From Chryseobacterium sp. CH21 (GTDB taxonomy: Bacteria; Bacteroidota; Bacteroidia; Flavobacteriales; Weeksellaceae), in contig NZ_QICI01000051.1 in the NCBI RefSeq assembly GCF_004119445.1, forward strand, positions 54,799-118,798: DNA of 64,000 nucleotides. Direction: 5' to 3'. How positions within the stretch are numbered: the first letter of the stretch is position 1; every line of letters starts with the position of its first letter. Shown here in pieces: positions 1 through 6,321 of the stretch. Under the pieces are notes generated by a model. It was not told the origin of the DNA. It saw nothing but the letters and a program-made list of their open reading frames with translations, and did not search any database. The translations under genes were made by a program, and so were the position numbers.

Positions 1-1
1 A

Positions 2-541
2 CGTCTGGCAGAAGAGCTTCACGATAATATCATCTCACAGTTGAATCTTCTCCGTTTGAATCTTAATGATAAAAATCCTGAGGAGCTTAATCGTGATTTA
101 AAAAGGTCTATGCAGCTGATCAGGGAATTGTCACATAATCTTACACCACCGGATCTTGATGAAATTGAACTGGCGGATTTGATTGCAGATTATCTCGAAC
201 AGATTAATAAAAATATAGAAGTGATTTTCCGGCATATCTCCATACAAAAACACATCAGCAGTCCTGTGAAACTTAATCTTTTCAGAATCGTACAGGAACT
301 GATCACCAATATATTGAAGCATGCTGAAGCGACCAGAGTAGAAGTCACCTTAAGAATCTCTCTGAACTATCTGATGCTTACTATAGAAGATAACGGCAGA
401 GGATTTATCGCAGAAAGCCAGTCAGGAGGTATTGGTCTGAGAAATATTCAGTCACGGACACAAAAAATTAAAGCAACCTATAAACTTAAAACCCAGCCTG
501 AAAAAGGTACAAAATTCATTGCCTGTATGGCAATACAATAA
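2..541 (+). CDS. Sensor histidine kinase, C-terminal part (5' end outside window)
   Basis: The frame is open from base 2, so the gene starts upstream of the window. The visible part begins in the dimerisation/phosphoacceptor helix with LAEELHDN, the H-box of the HisKA_3 (NarX/DesK-like) class; the phosphorylated His is at about bases 20-22. A HATPase_c domain follows, with an N-box (ELITNILKHAEAT), a G1 box (EDNGRGF) and a G2 box (GGIGLRNI). It stops 8 bases before the response regulator, so the two form an operon and presumably a cognate phosphorelay pair. Sensor input and membrane segments are not visible. Position next to the R-body genes suggests, but does not show, that it controls them. 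Confidence 0.9.
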   Translation, partial: RLAEELHDNIISQLNLLRLNLNDKNPEELNRDLKRSMQLIRELSHNLTPPDLDEIELADLIADYLEQINKNIEVIFRHISIQKHISSPVKLNLFRIVQELITNILKHAEATRVEVTLRISLNYLMLTIEDNGRGFIAESQSGGIGLRNIQSRTQKIKATYKLKTQPEKGTKFIACMAIQ

Positions 542-549
542 CAATAAAA

Positions 550-1230
550 ATGGAACACTCAACAATTAAAATCGGAATTGTAGATGACGATTTGCTGTTT
601 GTACAGCTTTTGAAAAATTATATTGAAAATAATGGAAACTATCAGATTGCTCTGACCTCTACAGGCGGGAATCAGTTTCTCACAGAGCAGGATTCCGCAG
701 CTTTAGATATTTTGATTCTTGACCTGAGGATGACAAACGGTGACGGCCTTGAAGTAATGGCTGAATTGTCTAAAAGGGAAACAGAAACTAAAATCATTGT
801 TCTTTCCAGCTTTTACCGCCGCTCATTCATGGGACAAATGCTGAAGATGGGAGCTCATGCTTTTTTACCAAAAGAAATTGAATTGGAAGAACTGCTGGCT
901 GTCATCAAAACCGTTCATCATACGGGACATTATTTTTCCAATGATCAGATTGATGTCATGAGAACCCAGCTCTCCAATAAACTTCCGGAATTTCACGCTT
1001 TTTCCAGAAATGAACTCACAGAAAGAGAAATAGATGTTTTAAGACTGGTCTGCCAGCAGCTGAGTACTAAGGAAATTGCAGATTCTCTTTTTATCTCTCC
1101 CAAAACCGTAGAAACCCATAAGACCAATCTTATGATTAAAACCGGGGTGAAAAACATGGCAGGTCTCGTTATTTATGCCGTACAAAATAAGGTGATAGAT
1201 CCTGATGAAATTGTGTTATTTGATAAATAG
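550..1230 (+). CDS. LuxR/NarL-family response regulator
   Basis: A 226-aa two-domain response regulator. The N-terminal receiver domain has the acidic pocket IVDDD (about residues 10-14), the phosphoacceptor Asp58 in LILDLRM, and the conserved Lys in FLPKEIE. The C-terminal LuxR/GerE helix-turn-helix (about 155-215) reads LTEREIDVLRLV, then KEIADSLFISPKTVETH. It follows the HisKA_3 kinase by 8 bases and so is almost surely its partner. The R-body genes converge on it from the other side with a shared hairpin between. Kinase-regulator control of the R-body locus is an inference from this adjacency. Confidence 0.95.
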   Translation: MEHSTIKIGIVDDDLLFVQLLKNYIENNGNYQIALTSTGGNQFLTEQDSAALDILILDLRMTNGDGLEVMAELSKRETETKIIVLSSFYRRSFMGQMLKMGAHAFLPKEIELEELLAVIKTVHHTGHYFSNDQIDVMRTQLSNKLPEFHAFSRNELTEREIDVLRLVCQQLSTKEIADSLFISPKTVETHKTNLMIKTGVKNMAGLVIYAVQNKVIDPDEIVLFDK

Positions 1231-1247
1231 TTTCTACCCAAAAAGAA

Positions 1248-1275
1248 TCAGGGAGCACATGACTGTACTCCCTGA
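1248..1275. terminator. Bidirectional hairpin terminator between response regulator and R-body genes
   Basis: An inverted repeat with arms TCAGGGAG and CTCCCTGA around a 12-base loop, lying between two convergent genes. On the minus strand it is followed by a T-rich stretch (TTCTTTTT), so it fits best as the end of the R-body transcript; it may also stop the plus-strand operon. Confidence 0.65.
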
Positions 1276-1297
1276 TAACAAGAAATCTAAAAATACA

Positions 1298-1561
1298 CTA
1301 TAATTTAGGATTCAATACTTTAGCAATAGAAACTGCATCTGCTACAGTGTCCAGGCTATAGATCTGCAGAATACCCTGAGTAGTGGCTGCCTGACCTAAA
1401 ATGTTTTGTTGGTTTTGTGCATTTACTGCATTTTCAAACATGATTCCTGTAGAATGGGCAGCAGATTGATATACGTTACTTAAAGCCATTGCAGGAGATT
1501 CTGCTACTACTTTTACGTTCGACTGTGTTACTGCGTCTGTGATTTGTTCGTTTACTGGCAT
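1298..1561 (-). CDS. RebB-family R-body structural protein, copy 1 (last in array)
   Basis: An 87-aa protein of the RebB / 'killing trait' family, the small subunits that polymerise into R-bodies (coiled protein ribbons that unroll and can rupture membranes in Caedibacter, Azorhizobium and Pseudomonas). The family signature is plain: ITDAVTQSNVKVVAESPAMA near the N-terminus, then AHSTGIMFENA and a C-terminal QAATTQGILQIYSLDT. It is the most promoter-distal of five near-identical tandem copies, and its C-terminus carries two extra residues (KL) relative to its siblings. ATG start; the leader just upstream is the same AT-rich sequence used by the other copies. No signal peptide, so cytoplasmic assembly is expected. 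Confidence 0.9.
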   Translation of the reverse strand: MPVNEQITDAVTQSNVKVVAESPAMALSNVYQSAAHSTGIMFENAVNAQNQQNILGQAATTQGILQIYSLDTVADAVSIAKVLNPKL

Positions 1562-1643
1562 AATGATTATTGTTTATTTGGGTTAAAATTAACCGGGTTT
1601 TCCGGTTGTTTAGATAATAGTTTTAAAGAGGTCCGAAAATGGA

Positions 1644-1901
1644 TTACGGAGTAAGGATTTTTGCCATAGAAACAGCATCTGCTATAGTATCCAGGCTGTA
1701 GATTTGTGCAATACCCTGTGTAGTAGCTGCCTGAGTGACAACGTTCTGTTGGTTTTGGGCGCTCACTGCATTTTCAAACATGATTCCTGTAGAATGTGCT
1801 GCTGTCTGATATACGTTGGCTATAGCCATTGCAGGAGATTCTGCAACTACCTTTACGTTCGACTGTGTTACTGCGTCTGTGATTTGTTCGTTTACTGGCA
1901 T
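1644..1901 (-). CDS. RebB-family R-body structural protein, copy 2
   Basis: An 85-aa RebB homologue, nearly identical to its neighbours over the first 45 residues. It differs mainly in the middle and tail (NQQNVVTQAATTQGIAQ; final MAKILTP). The repeated DAVTQ, ESPAMA and STGIMFENA motifs identify the family. It sits in the tandem array with about 82-85-base spacers. Several non-identical subunits are normal in R-body loci, where different RebB-type proteins co-assemble; which copies are major subunits cannot be told from sequence alone. Confidence 0.9.
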   Translation of the reverse strand: MPVNEQITDAVTQSNVKVVAESPAMAIANVYQTAAHSTGIMFENAVSAQNQQNVVTQAATTQGIAQIYSLDTIADAVSMAKILTP

Positions 1902-1986
1902 AATGATTATTGTTTATTTGGGGTTAAAAAACAACCGGAAGATCCGGTTGTTCGGATAAGGAATTTAAGCTGTTCGCAAAAATGAA

Positions 1987-2244
1987 TTACGGATTAAGGA
2001 TTTTCGCCATAGAAACAGCATCAGCAATGGTATCCAGACTGTAGATCTGAGTGATACCCTGTGTAGTGGCTGCCTGAGAGACAATGTTCTGTTGGTTTTG
2101 CGTATTCACTGCATTTTCAAACATGATTCCTGTAGAATGTGCAGCAGATTGATACACGTTAGCTAAAGCCATTGCAGGAGATTCTGCTACTACTTTTACG
2201 TTGGATTGTGTTACTGCGTCTGTGATTTTTTCGTTTACTGGCAT
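1987..2244 (-). CDS. RebB-family R-body structural protein, copy 3
   Basis: An 85-aa RebB homologue. It departs from the array consensus at the N-terminus (MPVNEKIT rather than MPVNEQIT) and at AVNTQNQQNIVSQ in the middle. The ESPAMALANVYQSAAHSTG core is shared. The same AT-rich leader precedes its ATG, and a CCGG-containing inverted repeat lies in the spacer upstream. Confidence 0.9.
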   Translation of the reverse strand: MPVNEKITDAVTQSNVKVVAESPAMALANVYQSAAHSTGIMFENAVNTQNQQNIVSQAATTQGITQIYSLDTIADAVSMAKILNP

Positions 2245-2324
2245 AATGATTATTGTTTATTTGGGTTAAAATAACCGGGTGTTCCGGCTCTGAAATGATT
2301 GTATTCTGCGGTATGCAAAATGGG

Positions 2325-2582
2325 TTAAGGTTTAAGAATTTTAGCAATTGAAATAGCATCAGCAATGGTATCTTTACTGTAAATTTGAGTGATACCCTGC
2401 GTAGTGGCTGCTTGTGTCACGATGTTGTGCTGATTTTGATTGTTCATCGCATTTTCAAACATGATTCCTGTTGAATGGGCGGCAGATTGGTACACGTTAG
2501 CGATCGCCATTGCAGGAGATTCTGCTACTACTTTTACATTGGATTGGGTTACTGCATCTGTGATTTGTTCGTTAACTGGCAT
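2325..2582 (-). CDS. RebB-family R-body structural protein, copy 4
   Basis: An 85-aa RebB homologue and the most diverged of the five tandem copies: AMNNQNQHNIVTQ in the variable middle, YSKDT where the others have YSLDT, and ISIAKILKP at the end. The N-terminal half stays close to the consensus. Divergence concentrated in the second half suggests that this part sets subunit-specific contacts, but that is inference. It is in the same operon orientation, with an 82-base spacer from copy 5. Confidence 0.9.
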   Translation of the reverse strand: MPVNEQITDAVTQSNVKVVAESPAMAIANVYQSAAHSTGIMFENAMNNQNQHNIVTQAATTQGITQIYSKDTIADAISIAKILKP

Positions 2583-2664
2583 AATGATTTTGGTTTATTA
2601 AGGTTAAAAAACGACCGGATTTTCCGGCTTAGAGAATGACTTTTTCTCAAAAAAGGTTAAAAAA

Positions 2665-2922
2665 TTAAGGCTTAAGGATCTTAGCAATTGAAACTGCATC
2701 TGCTACCGTATCCAGGCTGTAGATCTGCAGAATACCCTGAGTGGTTGCTGCCTGACCCAAAATGTTCTGTTGGTTTTGTGCATTCACTGCATTTTCAAAC
2801 ATAATTCCTGTAGAATGTGCAGCAGATTGGTACACGTTGGCTAGAGCCATTGCAGGAGATTCTCCTACTACTTTCACGTTAGATTGCGTTACTGCGTCTG
2901 TGATTTGTTCATTAACTGGCAT
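2665..2922 (-). CDS. RebB-family R-body structural protein, copy 5 (first of tandem array)
   Basis: An 85-aa RebB homologue and the first of the five in transcription order. It resembles copy 1 most (AVNAQNQQNILGQAATTQGI), which fits a duplication of the two ends of the array. VVGESPAMA replaces VVAESPAMA. Upstream lies a 463-base gap, the only large spacer inside the locus, so a separate promoter for the five structural copies is likely there. Confidence 0.9.
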   Translation of the reverse strand: MPVNEQITDAVTQSNVKVVGESPAMALANVYQSAAHSTGIMFENAVNAQNQQNILGQAATTQGILQIYSLDTVADAVSIAKILKP

Positions 2923-3385
2923 AATTGTAATTGTTTTTTTGAGATTGAATCTCGGTTAATAATTATTTAAGGTAAACTAGTTTTATGTTGTATTTTTAAA
3001 CTCACCACAGATCCTCCAGATGAAAAGATTTCAAAGGCATTGGTATTGACAGGTTATGAATAAATTAGACTTGAAGGGTGGCTCTGAATACAATGGTTGA
3101 AACCCTATCTGTAAAATCTGCGCGAGTTTAAAGCATATTGTATGGTAAAAGGATGCGGCTTCTATTTTTAATTTTAATATCTGTCTTAAAAATAAATCCC
3201 TGCAGGTATGCTGATAATGCCGGATTCCTTTGGGCAAATATGGATTCTGAATGACTGCTTTTGGGCATAGACAGCATCTGAAAGAAAGTGCAAAATAAAT
3301 GTTGACCTGATTGTATTATGTTGAGGGCACCAGCTTTCATCTTTGCAGGGAAATAAACCGCATCCGTAGTTTTTGGGAAATTGAA
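2923..3385. other. 463-base spacer inside the R-body locus
   Basis: No convincing gene in either strand: short open frames here lack any family similarity. It separates the five tandem RebB genes from the accessory genes upstream and is the best place for an internal promoter. I see no clear flavobacterial promoter consensus in it. Confidence 0.5.
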
Positions 3386-3613
3386 TCAGAAACGTCCTTT
3401 TCTTAAGGCATCCAGTTCTCTGATTTTCATATTTTTTGGACTCATCTTTTTTAAGCCCATGACATAATTGCTGATCCCGGTCATGTTGTTCCGTTGTTGA
3501 TTTAATGCAGAATTGATCTGCATCTGTCCGGTAGAATGAGCACTTACCTGTGTTGAAATAGCCTGAGGCACGGCAGTAGACATTCCTGTAATGATTACAT
3601 TAATTTCGTCCAT
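3386..3613 (-). CDS. Short RebB-like R-body-associated protein
   Basis: A 75-aa protein. The middle (SAHSTGQMQINSALNQQRNN) matches the RebB pattern AHSTGIMFENAVNAQNQQN, and the N-terminal part aligns loosely with the ITDAVTQ...ESPA segment. The RebB C-terminal QAATTQGI...YSLDT block is missing, replaced by a basic tail rich in K and R. It is therefore a diverged RebB paralogue, perhaps a capping or nucleating subunit; that role is a guess. It lies 21 bases downstream of the charged 127-aa gene in the same operon. Confidence 0.7.
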   Translation of the reverse strand: MDEINVIITGMSTAVPQAISTQVSAHSTGQMQINSALNQQRNNMTGISNYVMGLKKMSPKNMKIRELDALRKGRF

Positions 3614-3634
3614 ATTAATTTAATTTTGATGGTT

Positions 3635-4018
3635 TTAAGGTCTGATATTGCCGAATCTGGCATTCAGTTTATTCATTCGGTCCATGATTTTGAGTTCCTT
3701 CTCTTTTACCTTTGCCGATGACGCTTCCTGAAGCTTTTTCAACTGTTCTTCATAGTTCATGACAGGAGTATCAGGAGGAGCTGGTGTGGCAATCTGAATC
3801 TGTGCAGATTCCTGCTGTTTTACAGCTTCTTCCAGCTTTTCCAGGAGAGGAGCAAGCGATTTCATGGTCTCTTTGACAGCTTTGTCTTTGATATAGTTCA
3901 CGATTTCATCTTCATGCTTCAAGACAAAAGGCATGATTTCTTTTTCTATCATTTCTGGTTCTGTCACGGGTACCGGAGTTTTGGGAACGGGAGCTTTCTT
4001 GCGGATTCTTCTGCGCAT
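3635..4018 (-). CDS. Charged, proline/lysine-rich protein of the R-body locus (unknown)
   Basis: 127 aa with no family I recognise. The N-terminus is very basic and proline-rich (RRRIRKKAPVPKTPVPV). An acidic/basic helical middle follows (KDKAVKETMKSLAPLLEKLEEAVKQQ), then a Pro-rich linker (TPAPPDTPV) and a second lysine/glutamate-rich helix, giving coiled-coil potential in two segments. It has no signal peptide or membrane segment. Lying between RebB-like genes in one operon, it is most likely an R-body assembly or accessory factor. Confidence 0.65.
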   Translation of the reverse strand: MRRRIRKKAPVPKTPVPVTEPEMIEKEIMPFVLKHEDEIVNYIKDKAVKETMKSLAPLLEKLEEAVKQQESAQIQIATPAPPDTPVMNYEEQLKKLQEASSAKVKEKELKIMDRMNKLNARFGNIRP

Positions 4019-4048
4019 ACCTATTGTTTTGAAAAATTATACAACTTA

Positions 4049-4879
4049 CTACAGCAGATAATTGATAAATGCAGAAGCAGATTTCCAGTCGCGGTTGAGA
4101 TCTTTAACCACGTTATATCCCGTTATCTCTAAAACGATACATGCTGAGATCGCACTGGCAGACAACATTTCTTTCAACTGATGCGGAGGAAGGGTTAGAA
4201 TATAATCATCCGGAATGATAAGCGGCTTGGTACCGGATGAAGGTGTTTCATTCACCACAATACTTAAGATTTCCTGAAAGTAATGGGCAATCAGCTTGGA
4301 AGCCTGAAACTCCAGTTCCCTTTTTAATGCAACCACTTCATCCTGAGTCACCAGTTCTGAAATGGCACTTACATCCACATCATGTACAGAATATTGCGCT
4401 TCACCTGTATTTGATGGCGTGATGGTAATATCAGTTTTGAGCGTCCATTTTGATTTTTCAAGATTAATAGTGAGAAGCTTTGAATCATAATCCGGAACAG
4501 CAATTTCGTTCAGGGTGGTAAGCGGTAAGATTCTTACATTGCAGTAAAAGACCTTTGGATCATCCAGTTTGACCATGATCACGGCAATTCCTGTCGATTT
4601 ATCTTTAGGTTCTACCACAAAAGACTGAAAATGATTGTACCTTTTGCCTCCTCTGTTGAGGCAGTTCACCAGTCTTATTGAAGGCTGAATATTAATATCA
4701 GAAGTCTGAAGATTAAATACAAAACGCTCCGAATTGTGTTCCGTCTTTTTAGGTTCTGCACTTTTGGTGTCCAGATAATTGATTTCACTGTTTTTGATCA
4801 GATACAGTCTTTCATTTAAATCATTTAAACTTTCCAGGTTTAAAATTTTGGCGGGTTTGGTTACTGAGGAATAATTCAT
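4049..4879 (-). CDS. 276-aa unknown protein of the R-body locus
   Basis: I do not recognise this protein. It looks like a soluble, mostly beta-rich cytoplasmic protein with an N-terminal segment LNLESLNDLNERLYLIKN, a central strand-rich part (residues about 55-190) and a helical C-terminus. There is no signal peptide, membrane segment or catalytic signature. Its start overlaps the end of the preceding gene by 4 bases (ATGA-type), so the two are translationally coupled. Conservation inside R-body loci of other Bacteroidetes would be the useful test of a role in assembly, storage or triggering. Confidence 0.7.
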   Translation of the reverse strand: MNYSSVTKPAKILNLESLNDLNERLYLIKNSEINYLDTKSAEPKKTEHNSERFVFNLQTSDINIQPSIRLVNCLNRGGKRYNHFQSFVVEPKDKSTGIAVIMVKLDDPKVFYCNVRILPLTTLNEIAVPDYDSKLLTINLEKSKWTLKTDITITPSNTGEAQYSVHDVDVSAISELVTQDEVVALKRELEFQASKLIAHYFQEILSIVVNETPSSGTKPLIIPDDYILTLPPHQLKEMLSASAISACIVLEITGYNVVKDLNRDWKSASAFINYLL

Positions 4880-5064
4880 CTCTTATTTATTTTAATTTTT
4901 TCAATGAGTTGGGCGATTATTGTTTTTTTCTTTGGGCTTTCTTCAGAATCATCTGAATGAATTACTGCTTCTTTAATCTCTGGTTTTACGAGTGGCTGTG
5001 CCAGTTTAACTGACTTTAATACTAATTTTCCCCCATGATCAGCCGTGATAAAGCTTTTTCTCAT
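4876..5064 (-). CDS. Possible C-terminal part of the preceding R-body accessory protein (frame split)
   Basis: A 62-aa frame (starting MRKSFITADHGGKLVLKSV) that overlaps the end of the upstream gene by 26 bases. If one A is removed from the nine-A run at 5110-5118, the upstream frame reads on through EKKRVDPVPEKVSSENEGM straight into this one, making a single protein of about 246 aa over 4876-5617. That joined reading is more protein-like than the basic tail the upstream frame has now. It is either a separate small gene, the 3' part of one gene split by an indel, or a slippage/phase-variable site. Confidence 0.55.
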   Translation of the reverse strand: MRKSFITADHGGKLVLKSVKLAQPLVKPEIKEAVIHSDDSEESPKKKTIIAQLIEKIKINKR

Positions 5065-5617
5065 GCCTTCGTTTTCTGATGAGACTTTTTCCGGAACCGG
5101 ATCTACTCGTTTTTTTTTCAGGATCTTCAGTCTCAGGAATTACTTCCGTATAAGATGGGGGAGAAGGAGGTGCTTCTGAGACAGGAAGCGTGTTGACATT
5201 ATAAATAGTATTGGAAATTTTAGCCTTTACTTCAGCATATTCACTTACCATTTTGAATAAGTCTTTCATCATTTCATTTCCTTTTCCTGCATCCTGACCC
5301 TGAAGATTCTCTGACATCTGAACAGAGGTTTCTTTACTTCCCGGAGCTGGCCCGAAAGTCGTTCCATAGGTCAGTAAATTATTGGCTAACCTGCTTAATG
5401 CAATAAGACCTACCTGCTCGAATCCTTTTAAAAAAGACTGTAAATCCTGAACCATCATTCCTGTAGACTGTTCTATCATTACTTTCGTTACTCCGGTCAT
5501 TGGAGAAGCCTTAGGGGGAGCCAATACCTCACTGTTCACAAATACTACAGCTTTCTCCGCCGGAGTGGTAGCATTGGCCGCCTGGGATTGTTGGCTTTCA
5601 CTGTTGTGTTCACTCAT
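5039..5617 (-). CDS. R-body-associated protein with RebB-like core
   Basis: 192 aa. The N-terminus is low-complexity (SEHNSESQQSQAANATTP). The middle (MTGVTKVMIEQSTGMMVQDL, then about 45 residues) resembles the STGIM core of RebB proteins but is longer and more hydrophobic. A Pro-rich stretch (SEAPPSPPSYTEVIPETEDP) leads to the tail. The last 23 codons follow a nine-A run at 5110-5118 and are probably out of frame; see the 4876-5064 entry. It is second in the operon, 17 bases after the first RebB-like gene. Confidence 0.65.
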   Translation of the reverse strand: MSEHNSESQQSQAANATTPAEKAVVFVNSEVLAPPKASPMTGVTKVMIEQSTGMMVQDLQSFLKGFEQVGLIALSRLANNLLTYGTTFGPAPGSKETSVQMSENLQGQDAGKGNEMMKDLFKMVSEYAEVKAKISNTIYNVNTLPVSEAPPSPPSYTEVIPETEDPEKKTSRSGSGKSLIRKRRHEKKLYHG

Positions 5618-5634
5618 GATGGTAAGATTTTAGG

Positions 5635-5850
5635 TTATCCTTTTAAAATTTTAATGGCATCTGCAACAATCGCAGGGTTGAGCTGGTTCAAGTTCTGCTG
5701 GTTTGTCACAGAATTCTGAATGGAAATACCACTGGCATGGGTGGCCATCTGGTAAAGCATACTCATAGCCTGTGCGGGAGACTCACCAAGTACGGTAACG
5801 TTGGTTTGCGTTACTGCATCTGTAGTCTGGGTGTTTACTGTATCTGCCAT
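5635..5850 (-). CDS. Diverged RebB-family protein, first gene of the R-body operon
   Basis: A 71-aa RebB homologue: TTDAVTQTNVTVLGESPAQAMSMLYQ is the family N-terminal signature, followed by a diverged HASGISIQNSVTNQQN core and a short tail ending ADAIKILKG. It lacks the QAATTQGI block of the five tandem copies, so it is a different subunit class. It is the first gene after the long upstream region at 5851-6321, where the main promoter must lie. Confidence 0.85.
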   Translation of the reverse strand: MADTVNTQTTDAVTQTNVTVLGESPAQAMSMLYQMATHASGISIQNSVTNQQNLNQLNPAIVADAIKILKG

Positions 5851-6321
5851 ATTCTTGTTTTAATGGGTTACTATTGTTTTTATTTTCAAACATCTTTTTT
5901 CAAAGACTTTTCTTTCAACTCAACCTTTATATTATTTTTTGATTAAGTCTTTACTGGGAGATTGTTGATCTCTTTTGTCTGATACAAATTTCATCAAACA
6001 AAATATATTTTGATTAAGGGAAAAAACTGAATTTTAAAAAATAAGGGAATTCTCTCATGAGTGAAATTTTGAAAGAATGAATCGTATTTTAAAAATAATA
6101 ACCCCAAAAACAATTCTATAAGTTTAATTTGATAAACACTCAAACACTCAAACACTCAAACACTCAAACACTCAAACGCTCGAACGCTCGAAACCCGAAT
6201 ACATCATCCGTAAATACGGGTAAACCCTGAGTTTCCGAAAATGGGTGCATCCCCTCTATATCAGCCATCGCTTTACCTTGAAATTTGTCTGATCATCTAT
6301 TCTAACATTTAAAATCATAAT
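5851..6321. other. Divergent intergenic region between R-body operon and 486-aa gene
   Basis: 471 bases without a credible gene, between the divergent starts at 5850 (minus) and 6322 (plus), so it should hold both promoters. It is very AT-rich on the R-body side (5870-6110) and includes the 8-base tandem array at 6134-6189. I could not place a clear TTTG / TAnnTTTG promoter pair on either strand. Confidence 0.6.
6134..6189. repeat. 8-base tandem repeat, seven units
   Basis: Five exact copies of AAACACTC followed by AAACGCTC and GAACGCTC, with no interruption (56 bases). It lies about 130 bases before the 486-aa gene, in the divergent promoter region. The unit length is not a multiple of three, and the tract is non-coding. 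Confidence 0.95.

Larger units (their letters stand above)
1562..2664 (-). repeat. Conserved spacers of the RebB array, each with a CCGG inverted repeat
   Basis: The four spacers between the five RebB genes are 80-85 bases each and related to one another. Each has an inverted repeat: AACCGG...CCGGTT at 1591-1607, ACAACCGGA/TCCGGTTGT at 1931-1951, and weaker versions near 2273-2288 and 2613-2628. On the transcript each hairpin is followed by a conserved AT-rich leader (AATAAACAATAATCATT just before ATG in copies 1-3). They may stabilise or process the mRNA between cistrons, or simply have been copied with each gene. Confidence 0.7.

Noticed and set aside
1704..1985. 93-aa plus-strand frame across RebB copy 2
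   Set aside because: It is the antisense shadow of a strongly conserved gene, cysteine-rich only because of the codon use on the other strand.
3031..3340. Two short minus-strand frames in the R-body spacer
   Set aside because: No family features, overlapping each other in different frames, and no leader like those of the neighbouring genes.
6134..6189. CRISPR array
   Set aside because: The 8-base units are directly adjacent with no spacers, and no cas genes are in the window.
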